Below, one piece after another: positions 17,215-26,021 of a DNA stretch of 64,000 bases; position 1 is the stretch's first letter; each line of letters starts with the position of its first letter. Source of the stretch: Cryobacterium sp. PH31-O1 (GTDB taxonomy: Bacteria > Actinomycetota > Actinomycetes > Actinomycetales > Microbacteriaceae). Location of the stretch: NCBI RefSeq assembly GCF_030063455.1, contig NZ_JASITB010000004.1:248001-312000 (forward strand). The letters run 5' to 3'. Both the position numbers and the translations under genes were made by a program. The notes below the pieces were generated by a model that did no database searches, was not told where the DNA came from, and worked only from the letters and a program-made list of their open reading frames with translations.

Positions 17215-17813
17215 TCGGTCGTGCCACTCTCCGCGATCGTGTCCCGAATCAGGGTTTCCAGAATGGACGGCGAAGTGAGCTGGCCGAGAATGCGCGCCGC
17301 GACCCGGCCTTCGGCGTCGAGCACGAGGGTGGTGGGCACCGCGTTCGGCGGAATGCTGCCACTGAAAGCGAGCTGCATGGCACCGGCATCCACGTCGAGA
17401 ATCGAGGGGTAGGTCACGCCGTAGGTCTCGTTGAAGGCGATAGCGTTCGGGGCCTGGTCACGCACGTTCACGCCAAGAAAACTGGCGCCCTCGTTTTCGA
17501 ACTGCGCGTTGATGCTCTGCAGATCGGATGCCTCGGCGCGGCACGGCGCGCAGCTCGCGTACCAGAAGTTGACGACGAGAACCTCACCGAGCTTGTCGGC
17601 GCTGGTGACCGTATCGCCCGTCTCCGTCACGCCGGAGAACTCGATGGGCTCGCCACGGTCGCCGAGGGCGATCTCGGTGACGCTGCCGTCGCCGGCGATG
17701 AAACCCTTGCTTGACCCTTCCCGGTACTGATCGGCGAGCGGGTCGGAGGAACAACCGGCGAGCAGAAAAACAGCGGCAGCCAAGGCAATCAGTGGAGTGA
17801 GACGGCGGTTCAT
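17211..17813 (-). CDS. TlpA/ResA-like thioredoxin-fold lipoprotein
   Basis: A 200-residue extracytoplasmic thioredoxin-fold protein. Residues 17-21 (LLAGC) form a lipobox after a short basic and hydrophobic signal, so the mature protein would be lipid-anchored at Cys21. The active site is CAPC (88-91) in FWYASCAPCRAEA, typical of TlpA/ResA reductases. It overlaps both neighbours by 4 bp. It is likely reduced by CcdA and reduces apocytochrome c before haem attachment. Confidence 0.88.
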   Translation of the reverse strand: MNRRLTPLIALAAAVFLLAGCSSDPLADQYREGSSKGFIAGDGSVTEIALGDRGEPIEFSGVTETGDTVTSADKLGEVLVVNFWYASCAPCRAEASDLQSINAQFENEGASFLGVNVRDQAPNAIAFNETYGVTYPSILDVDAGAMQLAFSGSIPPNAVPTTLVLDAEGRVAARILGQLTSPSILETLIRDTIAESGTTE

Positions 17814-18454
17814 ACGGCACCCACATCATTGCTCGGGTCGAGAAGAGCCAGTGCCGGACTGGCATAGGCGGTTTCGGCGAAGTGGTCGCCGTGCCAGGAG
17901 ACGGTAGTGATACTCGACAGGTCGCAGCGGCGTTTGCGTGGATCGTGTGCCAGGCGTTCGTGGGCCAGCGCTCGGTGCACCATCCAGATCGGCAACTGGT
18001 GACTGACCAGCACAACGTCACCCTCGTCGACCGAGTTCCAGGCGTCGTCGATGGCCGCGAGCATGCGCGTGGAGACGGAGCGGAACGGTTCACCCCAGCT
18101 CGGCCGGAGCGGGTTGATCAGGGCCGGCCAGTTGCGTGCGTCGCGCAGCGCGCCGTCAGGGCCGCGCATCCGCTTGCCCTCGAACGCGTTCGTTGGTTCA
18201 ATGATGCGTTCGTCGGTGTCGATCGGGAGCGCGAAGGCGGCGGCGATCGGCGCGGCCGATTCCTGCGCGCGCTGCAGCGGCGAGGCGATGACGCGCGCGA
18301 CGGCGCGGCCGCGTTCGACAAGTTCCTCCGCGGCGGTGGCCGCCATGAGCACGCCTCGGTCGGAGAGCCGGTAGTTCGGCAGCCGTCCGTAGAGCACGCG
18401 TTCGGGGTTGAAGACCTCACCGTGACGCACGAGATGCACTTGACTAGCTACCAC
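17810..18454 (-). CDS. Histidine phosphatase family protein
   Basis: A 214-residue phosphoglycerate-mutase-like protein with the catalytic signature VRHGEVFNPERVLYGRLPNYRLSDRG at the N-terminus and the second catalytic His in VVLVSHQLPIW. It heads the cytochrome c maturation operon, overlapping tlpA by 4 bp. The substrate is not known; many proteins of this group act on small phosphorylated metabolites. The position next to tlpA-ccdA-resB-ccsB is common in Actinobacteria but does not give a specific function. Confidence 0.82.
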   Translation of the reverse strand: MVASQVHLVRHGEVFNPERVLYGRLPNYRLSDRGVLMAATAAEELVERGRAVARVIASPLQRAQESAAPIAAAFALPIDTDERIIEPTNAFEGKRMRGPDGALRDARNWPALINPLRPSWGEPFRSVSTRMLAAIDDAWNSVDEGDVVLVSHQLPIWMVHRALAHERLAHDPRKRRCDLSSITTVSWHGDHFAETAYASPALALLDPSNDVGAV

Positions 18455-18529
18455 CCGACCAGTCTACGGAGGGGCCAGCCTAGAAACCGCCGTGAGAGGT
18501 GCCCGCGACGGCTCGGCTAAACTCGTACA

Positions 18530-19858
18530 GTGACTTCGCGCGTATTGATCAAGAACCTGTCCGCTCTCGATGACGGCACCGTTTCGGTGTCGGGTTGGGT
18601 CGACACGGTGCGCGACCAGAAAAAGGTGCAATTCGTCGTGCTTCGTGACGAATCCGGCGCGGTGCAGCTGGTCAATCCCCGCACCACGGATGCCGACGGC
18701 GTCGTCGTCGCCGACGAGCCGGCCACGAGCATCTCCGGTCTCGCCCAGGGCACCTTCGTGACCGTCACCGGGCAGCTCAAGCACGACGAACGCGTGAAGC
18801 TCGGCGGCATCGAGATTAAGCTGGCCACCCTCACCGTGGTATCCGCTGCCATTCCGGAGACGCCGATCGCGGCGGATTCGAGCCTCGATAAGCGCATGGA
18901 CTGGCGCTTTCTCGACCTGCGCAACCCCAAGCAGAACCTCATCTTTCGCATCCAGACCACGTTCGAGCACGCGCTGCGCACCTACTGGATCGAGCACGAC
19001 TTCATCGAGCTGCACACCCCCAAGCTCATGGCGAGTGCGAGCGAGTCTCGCGCTGAGTTGTTCGAGGTCGGCTACTTCGATACCAAGGCGTACCTGGCGC
19101 AGAGCCCGCAGTTCTTCAAGCAGATGGCCCAGTCGGCCGGCTTCGGCAAGATCTTCGAGGTCGGGCCGGCGTTCCGCGCTGACCCCTCGTTCACGAGCCG
19201 CCACGCCACCGAGTTCACCAGTGTTGACTCCGAGATCAGCTGGATCGACAGCCACGACGACGTCATGCAGCTACACGAGGACCTTATGGTCGCCGGATTC
19301 TCGGCCGTCAAGGCCAAGCACGGCGACGAGGTCAAGGCCCTGTTTGACGTCGAGGTGACCGTTCCGAGCACGCCGTTCCCGCGCATCCCGCTCGCCGAGG
19401 CCAAGGAGATCGTCAAGAGCCGCGGCTACGAGGTTCCCCGCGACGACGACGACATGGACCCGGAGGGCGAGCGCCAGATCGCCGCCTACGTGGCCGAGAA
19501 GTACGGGCACGAATTCGTCTTCCTCACCGACTACGCCTCGAGCATCCGTCCGTTCTATCACATGCGCCACGAGGGCGACGCGTCGATCACCAAAAGCTAC
19601 GACCTCATCTTCAACGGCACCGAGATCTCCACCGGCGCCCAGCGCGAACACCGCATCGAGGTGCTCGAGGCGCAGGCGATTGAGAAGGGTCTCGACCCGA
19701 AGGAGATCGAGGGCTACCTCGACTTCTTCCGTTACGGCGTTCCCTCGCACGGCGGTTTCGGCATGGGCCTGGCGCGGGTATTGATGCTTATGCTGCACCA
19801 GGCCTCGATTCGCGAGGTCACCTACCTGTTCCGCGGCCCGACGCGCCTCGAGCCGTAG
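18530..19858 (+). CDS. aspS: Aspartyl-tRNA synthetase, archaeal/short type
   Basis: A 442-residue class IIb synthetase. The N-terminal OB-fold (about 1-105) is followed directly by the catalytic domain: motif 2 around EVGPAFRADPSFTSRHATEFTSVDSE, and motif 3 GGFGMGLARVLMLML near the end. The bacterial GAD insertion is absent, and the length matches archaeal-type AspRS. Enzymes of this type may be non-discriminating and charge tRNA-Asn with Asp for the GatCAB route; that is an inference here. The start is GTG at 18530. It is divergent from the histidine phosphatase gene. Confidence 0.9.
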   Translation: MTSRVLIKNLSALDDGTVSVSGWVDTVRDQKKVQFVVLRDESGAVQLVNPRTTDADGVVVADEPATSISGLAQGTFVTVTGQLKHDERVKLGGIEIKLATLTVVSAAIPETPIAADSSLDKRMDWRFLDLRNPKQNLIFRIQTTFEHALRTYWIEHDFIELHTPKLMASASESRAELFEVGYFDTKAYLAQSPQFFKQMAQSAGFGKIFEVGPAFRADPSFTSRHATEFTSVDSEISWIDSHDDVMQLHEDLMVAGFSAVKAKHGDEVKALFDVEVTVPSTPFPRIPLAEAKEIVKSRGYEVPRDDDDMDPEGERQIAAYVAEKYGHEFVFLTDYASSIRPFYHMRHEGDASITKSYDLIFNGTEISTGAQREHRIEVLEAQAIEKGLDPKEIEGYLDFFRYGVPSHGGFGMGLARVLMLMLHQASIREVTYLFRGPTRLEP

Positions 19859-19995
19859 CATTCGGCCCCTCGCGGGGTACGCAGAACCGGTAAATGTTGC
19901 GACACGCGGGCGGCGGCGTCTGGCGTGACCCAGACATTCCGGCATAAGCGTCGCCAGCGGATGCCGGCGACCCGCCAAATAGCGGGGCGAGCGAG

Positions 19996-20295
19996 CTAGA
20001 CCTCGAGGTCGACCGCGAGACGGTCTGCGACGACGGTGCGGATGAAGGCGCCGGCCTTTTTGTGCTCTGGGTGCTTTTGGTAGCGCTCGAGCGCCTCAAG
20101 GTCGTCGAAGTCGGCGATCAGCGCAACGTCCCAGTTTTCATCACCAGCGACATCCGGTCCCACGGTCAATGCTCGAATCTCGGGAACGACGCCCACGAGG
20201 GCCTCGAGACCGGCCACAATGCCCGCGGCGTCTTCAGCCTTCTTGCGGGGCGTGAGGGCGGTGAGCTTCCAGCAGACGATGTGGCGAATGGTCAT
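19996..20295 (-). CDS. Dabb (stress-responsive A/B barrel) domain protein
   Basis: A 99-residue single-domain protein starting MTIRHIVCWKL and containing DVALIADFDDLEALERYQKHPEHKKAG, the signature of the dimeric alpha/beta-barrel (Dabb) family. Members form dimers and have varied or unknown roles. It overlaps the upstream glutaredoxin-like gene by 4 bp, so the two are co-transcribed. No metal or cofactor motif is evident. Confidence 0.8.
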   Translation of the reverse strand: MTIRHIVCWKLTALTPRKKAEDAAGIVAGLEALVGVVPEIRALTVGPDVAGDENWDVALIADFDDLEALERYQKHPEHKKAGAFIRTVVADRLAVDLEV

Positions 20296-20561
20296 GAGAC
20301 CTCCAGTAGGGCGGTGCGCAGGCGCACCGGATCGATGCGCCAGTAGTTGTGCACTTTGCCGTTGATGAGGAGCACCGGAATGTCCTCGAGGTACAGCTCG
20401 TGCAGTTCGGCGTCATCGAGAATCGAGCGTTCCTCGAAGGTGATCGTGGGGGCGGCGGCGGCGTCAGCGAGCTTGGCGACGACGCTGCTGACCAGATCAC
20501 GCGCGTCGTCGCAGAGGTGACAACCGGGCTTGCCGATCAGGGTCAGGTGTGCGGTGGCCAT
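20292..20561 (-). CDS. Glutaredoxin-like protein
   Basis: An 89-residue thioredoxin-fold protein with the redox motif CHLC at 14-17 (GKPGCHLCDDA) and a cis-Pro region in LEDIPVLLINGK. This is the short glutaredoxin-like (DUF836-type) group, presumably cytosolic and involved in thiol exchange; the partner is unknown. It is the first gene of a two-gene unit with the Dabb gene. Confidence 0.8.
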   Translation of the reverse strand: MATAHLTLIGKPGCHLCDDARDLVSSVVAKLADAAAAPTITFEERSILDDAELHELYLEDIPVLLINGKVHNYWRIDPVRLRTALLEVS

Positions 20562-20600
20562 TGTTCCAGCCTACGGCGTTCGGCGCGAGTGCCCGCCCGC

Positions 20601-20640
20601 CAAAAAGCAAAAAGCGCCAGTCCCGAAGGGCTAGCGCTTT
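20601..20640 (-). terminator. Rho-independent terminator after bS22
   Basis: On the minus strand, AAAGCGC and GCGCTTT form the outer stem, with an imperfect inner AGCCC/GGGACT part and a TTCG loop, followed by TTTTTGCTTTTT. It lies 34 bp past the stop of the bS22-like gene. Confidence 0.8.
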
Positions 20641-20674
20641 GCTCAACGAGCAGCTGAATAACTACGCAGTCGAT

Positions 20675-20773
20675 CTACTTCTTATTACGACGCTGGTGGC
20701 GAGTCTTACGAAGCAGCTTGCGGTGCTTCTTCTTCGCCATACGCTTGCGTCGCTTCTTAATTACAGAACCCAC
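20675..20773 (-). CDS. bS22-like ribosomal protein (AURKAIP1/COX24 domain)
   Basis: A 32-residue, extremely basic protein starting MGSVIKKRRKRMAKKKHRK and ending RRNKK. This is the small actinobacterial ribosomal protein called bS22, related to the AURKAIP1/COX24 C-terminal domain, which sits on the 30S subunit. The start is GTG at 20771-20773 behind GGTCC. It is too short for most gene finders and has its own terminator downstream. Confidence 0.88.
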   Translation of the reverse strand: MGSVIKKRRKRMAKKKHRKLLRKTRHQRRNKK

Positions 20774-20882
20774 ACGGACCTCACAAGTATTGGTTTAGTC
20801 GCGGGGCCCGCGACTGACACGAAAACACCATTCTACCGGACAAAATCGGCTCCAACTACTCAGCCGGCGGATCGGGCTTGAT

Positions 20883-21329
20883 CTAGCCGTTTCTTCGCCA
20901 CTTTTTCGCGGTAGCTCCCTTGACGACATGCGACATTTGTGAGGCTTCGGCGAACGCCTTGCCGATGGCCGCGGCGAACGCACGCTGCTCGTCTTTGAGA
21001 CCGGCGTCGGTGTCCAGCTCGGCGCCCTTGACGGCCTGGTCGAAGTCGACGCTGAGGAAGGGAATCAACCAGTCCTCAATCTCTTCGAGCGGCGCATACT
21101 CCAGGCGGTAGAAGCGGTGCTGGCCATCTTCGCGCACGGTGACCAGACCGGCTTCGCGAAGCACCTTAAGGTGCTTCGAGACGGTGGGCTGGCTCAGCCC
21201 GAGATGGCCGACGATATCGGACACGCTGAGTTCGCCGCGAATTTCACCGGAGGGTATGTATCGCTCTAAAAGGATGCGCAAGATGTCCCGTCGCGCCGAG
21301 TCCGCCACCACGGTGAAGATGTCTGCCAT
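20883..21329 (-). CDS. ArsR-family transcriptional regulator
   Basis: A 148-residue protein with an N-terminal winged helix: ADSARRDILRILL, then LSVSDIVGHLGLSQPTVSKHLKVLREAGLVTVREDGQHRFYRL. The HTH and wing match the ArsR/SmtB fold, but the usual metal-binding Cys motif (CVC) is not present, so metal sensing is not supported. The C-terminal 60 residues are helical and charged. It is divergent from trkH and could regulate it; no operator was identified. Confidence 0.82.
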   Translation of the reverse strand: MADIFTVVADSARRDILRILLERYIPSGEIRGELSVSDIVGHLGLSQPTVSKHLKVLREAGLVTVREDGQHRFYRLEYAPLEEIEDWLIPFLSVDFDQAVKGAELDTDAGLKDEQRAFAAAIGKAFAEASQMSHVVKGATAKKWRRNG

Positions 21330-21380
21330 AACATCAGGGTAGTCATTTCTTCTGGTTAATGACCACCGCCGGGTAGTACC

Positions 21381-22865
21381 ATGTCAAACTGGCAGTGGTC
21401 GCAGGTCAATCGGGGGTTCCAGGTGTTGTCTCGAAGTGGAACCGAGCCATTCTTTCCGCGCCCGGTATCCATTTTGGTGCGGGTTCGGGATGGCGTGGAT
21501 TCGCTCGCCCACAAGTCCCCATCGCGGTTCGCGATCCTGGTGTTCTCTGCACTCATCATGGTATTCACCGTGTTGTTCTCCCTGCCGATCGCCTCGGCGG
21601 ATCGCACGATCACGCCGCTGCACGATGCCGTGTTCACTGCCGTCTCTGTCATCTGCGTCACCGGCCTGACCACGGTCGACATGGCCACCCACTGGTCGCC
21701 GTTTGGCAATATCCTGGTGTTCGTCGGCGTCAATATTGGTGGCATCGGTGTGCTGACGCTCGCCTCGCTGATGGGGCTCGTCATCGCGCGCCGGCTCGGG
21801 CTCCGCGCCAAGCTGATGGCGGCGAGCGATTCCAACCCGTCGCGCATTCACGCCGGACCGGTCAACGAGGGTCAAACCGTGCGGCTCGGCGAGGTGGGAA
21901 GCCTGCTGCTCACCGTCGCGATCAGCGCACTCGTCATCGAAGTCGGCGTGGCAGCCCTGCTATTCCCCCGGATGCTGCAGGCCGGGGTGTCCCTGATGGA
22001 AGCGCTCTGGCACAGTTTCTACTACGCAGCGATGGCCTTCACCAACACCGGTTTCAATCCCAACCCCGGCGGCCTCGACCCGTTCGCCGACGACTACTGG
22101 TTTCTCGGCGCACTCATGATCGGTGTGTTTCTGGGCAGCCTCGGCTTTCCGGTGATCTACGCCTTCGCTCGCGGCTGGCGTAAGCCGCGCCGCTGGTCGG
22201 TGCATGTCAAGCTCACCCTCGTTACGACCGTTGCCCTGATGATCCTCGGCATGGTCTTCTACATCATTCTCGAGTTCGATAATCCCAAGACCTTCGGGTC
22301 GCTGAACGCCGGCAACACGATCTTTCAGTCGTTATTTATGTCCGTGATGACGCGTTCGGGCGGTTTCGCGACGATCGATATCAGTGACTTGCACGGGTCC
22401 AGCCTGTTGCTCAGCGACATGCTCATGTTTATTGGCGGCGGGTCGGCGTCGACTGCGGGAGGCATCAAGGTCACCACCCTGGCCATCCTCTTTCTGGCCG
22501 CTTTTGCCGAAGCCCGGGGCAAGCAGGAGATGGAAGCCTTCGGCAAGAGAATTCCCAGCGATATTCTGCGTCTGGCGGTGAGCGTTGTGCTGTGGGGTGC
22601 GACCACCGTGGCCGTAGCCAGCATCCTCATTCTGCATATCTCGAAAGAGCCGTTCGACGTTGTGCTGTTCGACGTGATCAGTGCGTTTGCCACCTGTGGC
22701 CTGTCGACGGGGCTCACCGCCGATTTGCCGCCTGAAGGCGTCTACGTAATGGCAGCGACGATGTTCATGGGCCGGGTTGGTACAGTGACTCTCGCGGCAG
22801 CACTGGCCGCCAGCCACAGCAGACAACTTTTTAAACGTCCGGAAGAGAGACCCATCGTTGGTTGA
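21381..22865 (+). CDS. trkH: Trk/Ktr potassium transporter membrane subunit
   Basis: A 494-residue membrane protein of the TrkH/KtrB family, the ion-conducting subunit of a K+ (or Na+-coupled K+) uptake system. Four pore-loop selectivity segments are visible: VICVTGLTTVD, AFTNTGFNPN, MTRSGGFATID and AFATCGLSTGL. Each has the expected central Gly. The start ATG at 21381 gives a cytosolic N-terminus of about 50 residues. The stop overlaps the start of the trkA gene by 8 bp. Confidence 0.9.
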   Translation: MSNWQWSQVNRGFQVLSRSGTEPFFPRPVSILVRVRDGVDSLAHKSPSRFAILVFSALIMVFTVLFSLPIASADRTITPLHDAVFTAVSVICVTGLTTVDMATHWSPFGNILVFVGVNIGGIGVLTLASLMGLVIARRLGLRAKLMAASDSNPSRIHAGPVNEGQTVRLGEVGSLLLTVAISALVIEVGVAALLFPRMLQAGVSLMEALWHSFYYAAMAFTNTGFNPNPGGLDPFADDYWFLGALMIGVFLGSLGFPVIYAFARGWRKPRRWSVHVKLTLVTTVALMILGMVFYIILEFDNPKTFGSLNAGNTIFQSLFMSVMTRSGGFATIDISDLHGSSLLLSDMLMFIGGGSASTAGGIKVTTLAILFLAAFAEARGKQEMEAFGKRIPSDILRLAVSVVLWGATTVAVASILILHISKEPFDVVLFDVISAFATCGLSTGLTADLPPEGVYVMAATMFMGRVGTVTLAAALAASHSRQLFKRPEERPIVG

Positions 22866-23529
22866 TCGCATCAAACACGACGCCCCCGTGCTCATTATCG
22901 GGCTCGGACGATTCGGCGCAGCGACTGCAGGCCAGCTCGACCGACTGAACCGAGAAGTACTCGTCGTGGACACGAGCGAGGCCCTGGTCTCGAAGTGGTC
23001 GGAGCGCGTAACCCACGCCGTGCAAGCGGATGGCCGCTCGATTGAGGCCCTGCAGCAGATCGGTGCCCAGGATTTCTCGGTTGCCGTCTGTGCCGTCGGA
23101 TCGTCGGTAGAGGCCAGCGTATTGATCGTCGCCAACCTTGTTGACCTAAAAATTCAGCAAATCTGGGCCAAGGCTATCTCCAAGTCGCACGGCAAGATTC
23201 TCGAGCGCATTGGTGCCAACCACGTCATCTACCCTGAGGCTGAGGCCGGCGAACGAGTGGCTCACCTCGTGTCGGGACGCATGCTGGACTTCATCGAGTT
23301 CGACGACGATTTTGCCCTCGTAAAAATGTACCCGCCGAAGCCGATTCGCGGGCTCAACCTCGTCGACTCCGCGGTGCGTCGCAAGTACAACGTGACCGTC
23401 GTCGGCGTCAAGAGCCCCGGAAAGCCCTTCACCTACGCGACAGCGGAGACCGTCGTCTCCAACCACGACCTCATCATCGTGTCGGGCGCCGAGGCGGATA
23501 TCGAACGGTTCGCAGCTCTCGGTTCGTAG
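22858..23529 (+). CDS. trkA: TrkA/KtrA regulatory subunit (RCK domain)
   Basis: A 223-residue cytosolic protein with an N-terminal Rossmann (RCK-N) domain: VLIIGLGRFGAATAGQLDRL with the GxGxxG nucleotide site and the VLVVDTSEALV acidic end. A C-terminal RCK-C (TrkA_C) domain follows from about residue 140. It forms the nucleotide-sensing ring that gates TrkH. The start is probably TTG at 22858, inside the trkH stop region; the 8-bp overlap implies coupled translation and fixed stoichiometry. Confidence 0.9.
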   Translation: MVDRIKHDAPVLIIGLGRFGAATAGQLDRLNREVLVVDTSEALVSKWSERVTHAVQADGRSIEALQQIGAQDFSVAVCAVGSSVEASVLIVANLVDLKIQQIWAKAISKSHGKILERIGANHVIYPEAEAGERVAHLVSGRMLDFIEFDDDFALVKMYPPKPIRGLNLVDSAVRRKYNVTVVGVKSPGKPFTYATAETVVSNHDLIIVSGAEADIERFAALGS

Positions 23530-23644
23530 GGTTCCCCCCTATTTGGGGAATTCGACCGGCTATTCTCCTACTACGGACATTTCTCACCGCAGCTCACCCG
23601 TGCCTGCGCGCTGACGAGGTGTGCGTGAACGGAAAGGCTCTCCC

Positions 23645-25039
23645 ATGTCACCCGACGTGCCCGCTCTCACCAACACGACGGCCGACATCGTCGCCGCAGT
23701 TCACACCGACACGACGGGCGAGGTGACCATTGACGGCGCGAGACGCCGCGTCACCGGCACCGACGAAGCCGGCGTTCGCGAAGAGATCATCGGTCTCGTG
23801 GTCGAAACCGCTCGCAGTCGCGGACAATCCGTTCTATTGCAGGTCAGCGACGAGCAGGGCGATTGGCCACTGACCGTGCATCCCAACGGGCGGGTCGAGT
23901 CGGCCGGGCCAGTCATCGCCAGCCGCCCCCAGCCAGCGAGCACCGCGCCCCTTCCTGTCGTGCCCGACAGGCAGGAACCGACTCCGTTCGCCGCCCTCTT
24001 GCAGCCACCCTTGCACACCCCGGCGAGCGCCCTGTTCGAATCCTTGTTAGCGCCGACAGCGGCAGCCGTGCCGACAGCGGCTGCGGCGCCGACCGCGGCG
24101 TCCCCCGTTGCGCCGAACCTTGCCGACTTTCTCAGCTCGCGCCCCCCAGCACCCGCCGGACCGGCCGAGCGCGGCTGGCAGGGCGCTCTGCGCCGTTTCA
24201 GTGGCGGTCTGATCTCGCCCACGCCGAGTTCCAGCGAACAAAAGCACCGCAACGCCGTCTCCGCCGTGCAGCGCAGCCTGAACGGCCCGCGCACGATCGT
24301 GGTCCTCAACCCCAAGGGGGGAGCGCACAAAACGACGGCGACCCTGCTCATCGCGGCCACGTTCGGCATCTACCGCGGTGGCTACACCCTCGCCTGGGAC
24401 AACAACGAGACCATGGGCACGCTCGGAGTGCGCGCCCAGGCCGCTCGGCATACCAATACGGCCGTTGATCTGCTGCGCGACCTCGACCGGTTCGGCGATG
24501 CCCGCTCCCGGGTGGGCGATCTCGACAACTATGTGCGCTCGCAGGGCGATGCGCAGTTCGACGCGCTCGCCTCCGACCTCGATCCGGCGGGTGCCGCGAG
24601 CATCGACGACGATGCTTTTCGCAAACTCCACACAACACTGAGTCGCTTCTACCGGGTGCTCGTCATCGACACCGGCAACAACATGCGGGCCAGCAACTGG
24701 GAAGCGGCCGTCGATACCGCCGACCAGCTGGTGATCGTGTCGACAATCCGCGAAGACACCGGCTATGGTGCGGCATCGCTGATCGACGGCCTGAGGCAGA
24801 AGGGCCACGCCGATAAGGTCGCCCAGGCGGTGACCGTGCTCGCGTCGCCGTCGAAAACCGCCGACGAGCAGCTGTCCAAGCGTCTGCACGACCACTTTCG
24901 CCAGCTCACCCGCACGGTCGTTGACGTTCCCTACGACGCGTCGCTGGTCGGTGGCGGCCCGCTCAACGTCGATGCCCTGGCGCCGCGCACCCGCGCCGCG
25001 TGGTTGCAGGCGACGGCAGCCATCGCCGAAGGGCTGTAG
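23645..25039 (+). CDS. ParA/MinD-like ATPase with long N-terminal region
   Basis: A 464-residue protein. Residues 1-95 form a small folded region, about 95-215 are a Pro/Ala-rich linker, and from about 215 a ParA/MinD-type P-loop domain begins with VVLNPKGGAHKTTATLLIAA. In this Walker A motif, His replaces the Gly found before the Lys in canonical KGGxGKT sites, while the first Lys (signature Lys) is kept. VLVIDTGNNMRASNW is the Walker B/switch region. Similar proteins occur in Actinobacteria beside secretion or cell-pole genes; here neither neighbour hints at the cargo. The ATG at 23645 is preceded by GGAAAGG. Confidence 0.7.
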   Translation: MSPDVPALTNTTADIVAAVHTDTTGEVTIDGARRRVTGTDEAGVREEIIGLVVETARSRGQSVLLQVSDEQGDWPLTVHPNGRVESAGPVIASRPQPASTAPLPVVPDRQEPTPFAALLQPPLHTPASALFESLLAPTAAAVPTAAAAPTAASPVAPNLADFLSSRPPAPAGPAERGWQGALRRFSGGLISPTPSSSEQKHRNAVSAVQRSLNGPRTIVVLNPKGGAHKTTATLLIAATFGIYRGGYTLAWDNNETMGTLGVRAQAARHTNTAVDLLRDLDRFGDARSRVGDLDNYVRSQGDAQFDALASDLDPAGAASIDDDAFRKLHTTLSRFYRVLVIDTGNNMRASNWEAAVDTADQLVIVSTIREDTGYGAASLIDGLRQKGHADKVAQAVTVLASPSKTADEQLSKRLHDHFRQLTRTVVDVPYDASLVGGGPLNVDALAPRTRAAWLQATAAIAEGL

Positions 25040-25080
25040 AGCGCGCAGGGCTGTAGAGCGTCCAGGGCTGGCGGCCAGCT

Positions 25081-25929
25081 TTAGGAGGCGGCGAGTTCGC
25101 GAGCGCGCGCGAGTGCGGCATCCGTTGCGGTATCGAACAGCTCTTTCAGGCCGCCCTTTTCCAGTTCCCACACGGCACGCTCAGTCGTACCGGCCGGGCT
25201 GGTGACCTGACGGCGCAGTTCGTTCGGTGATTTGTCGGACACGGCGAGGAGCGCGCTCGCGCCGAGGAAGGTGCCGTTGACCATGACAGCAGCCTCTTCG
25301 GGGGTGAAGCCCTTACTGATCGCCGTTTCGGTGAGCTGTTCGATGAGGTAGAACACGTAGGCCGGGCCGGAGCCGGAGATGGTGCTGAGCGCGTCGAGCT
25401 TGCTCTCGGGAACGACCAGTACGTCGCCGACGGTGGCGAACAGGGCGCTCGCGAGCGCAAGGTCGGCCTCACTCGACCGGGTGCCAGCGCTGATGCCGGT
25501 GACGGCCATGCCCACGATGGCGGGGGTGTTGGGCATGGTGCGAATGACGTGCACAGAGTCGGGCAGCAGGGACTCGAAGGTGTCGATCGTGACTCCGGCC
25601 GCGACGCTCAATACGAGGGTGCCGGGCGCGAGGGAGGCACCAATCTCGGCGAGCAGATCAGCCACCATGTAGGGCTTAACCGCGATGATGACGATCTGGG
25701 CGCCGTCGACGGCCTTGAGGTTGGCGTCGGCGTCGACCTCGGTCGCGAAGGCGGTGACACCCGCGGCGTCGGCCAGCTCAGCGGCCTTCGCCGCAGTGCG
25801 ATTGGTGACACGAATGCCGCCGTTCACGGTCACGCCGGGCTTTTGTAGACCGGCCAGAATGGCACGGGCCATGGAGCCGGCGCCGAGGAAGGCGATCGTG
25901 GGCAGAGTCACAGTCTGGGAAGAAGTCAT
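25081..25929 (-). CDS. proC: Pyrroline-5-carboxylate reductase
   Basis: A 282-residue NAD(P)H-dependent enzyme making the last step of proline synthesis. The N-terminal Rossmann motif is IAFLGAGSMARAILAGL, the middle carries IIAVKPYMVADLL, and the C-terminal domain holds SGSGPAYVFYLIE and the active-site SPAGTTERAVWELEKGG. Length and motifs are standard. It is monocistronic and converges with the ATPase gene. Confidence 0.93.
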   Translation of the reverse strand: MTSSQTVTLPTIAFLGAGSMARAILAGLQKPGVTVNGGIRVTNRTAAKAAELADAAGVTAFATEVDADANLKAVDGAQIVIIAVKPYMVADLLAEIGASLAPGTLVLSVAAGVTIDTFESLLPDSVHVIRTMPNTPAIVGMAVTGISAGTRSSEADLALASALFATVGDVLVVPESKLDALSTISGSGPAYVFYLIEQLTETAISKGFTPEEAAVMVNGTFLGASALLAVSDKSPNELRRQVTSPAGTTERAVWELEKGGLKELFDTATDAALARARELAAS

Positions 25930-26021
25930 TAGACCAGTCTACTTTTTTGTGTTCCGGGTGCCCGAAACGATGCGCCGGAGGCTTGCCTCGGTGAGTCTGC
26001 GGGCAGTTCTAAGATGATTTC

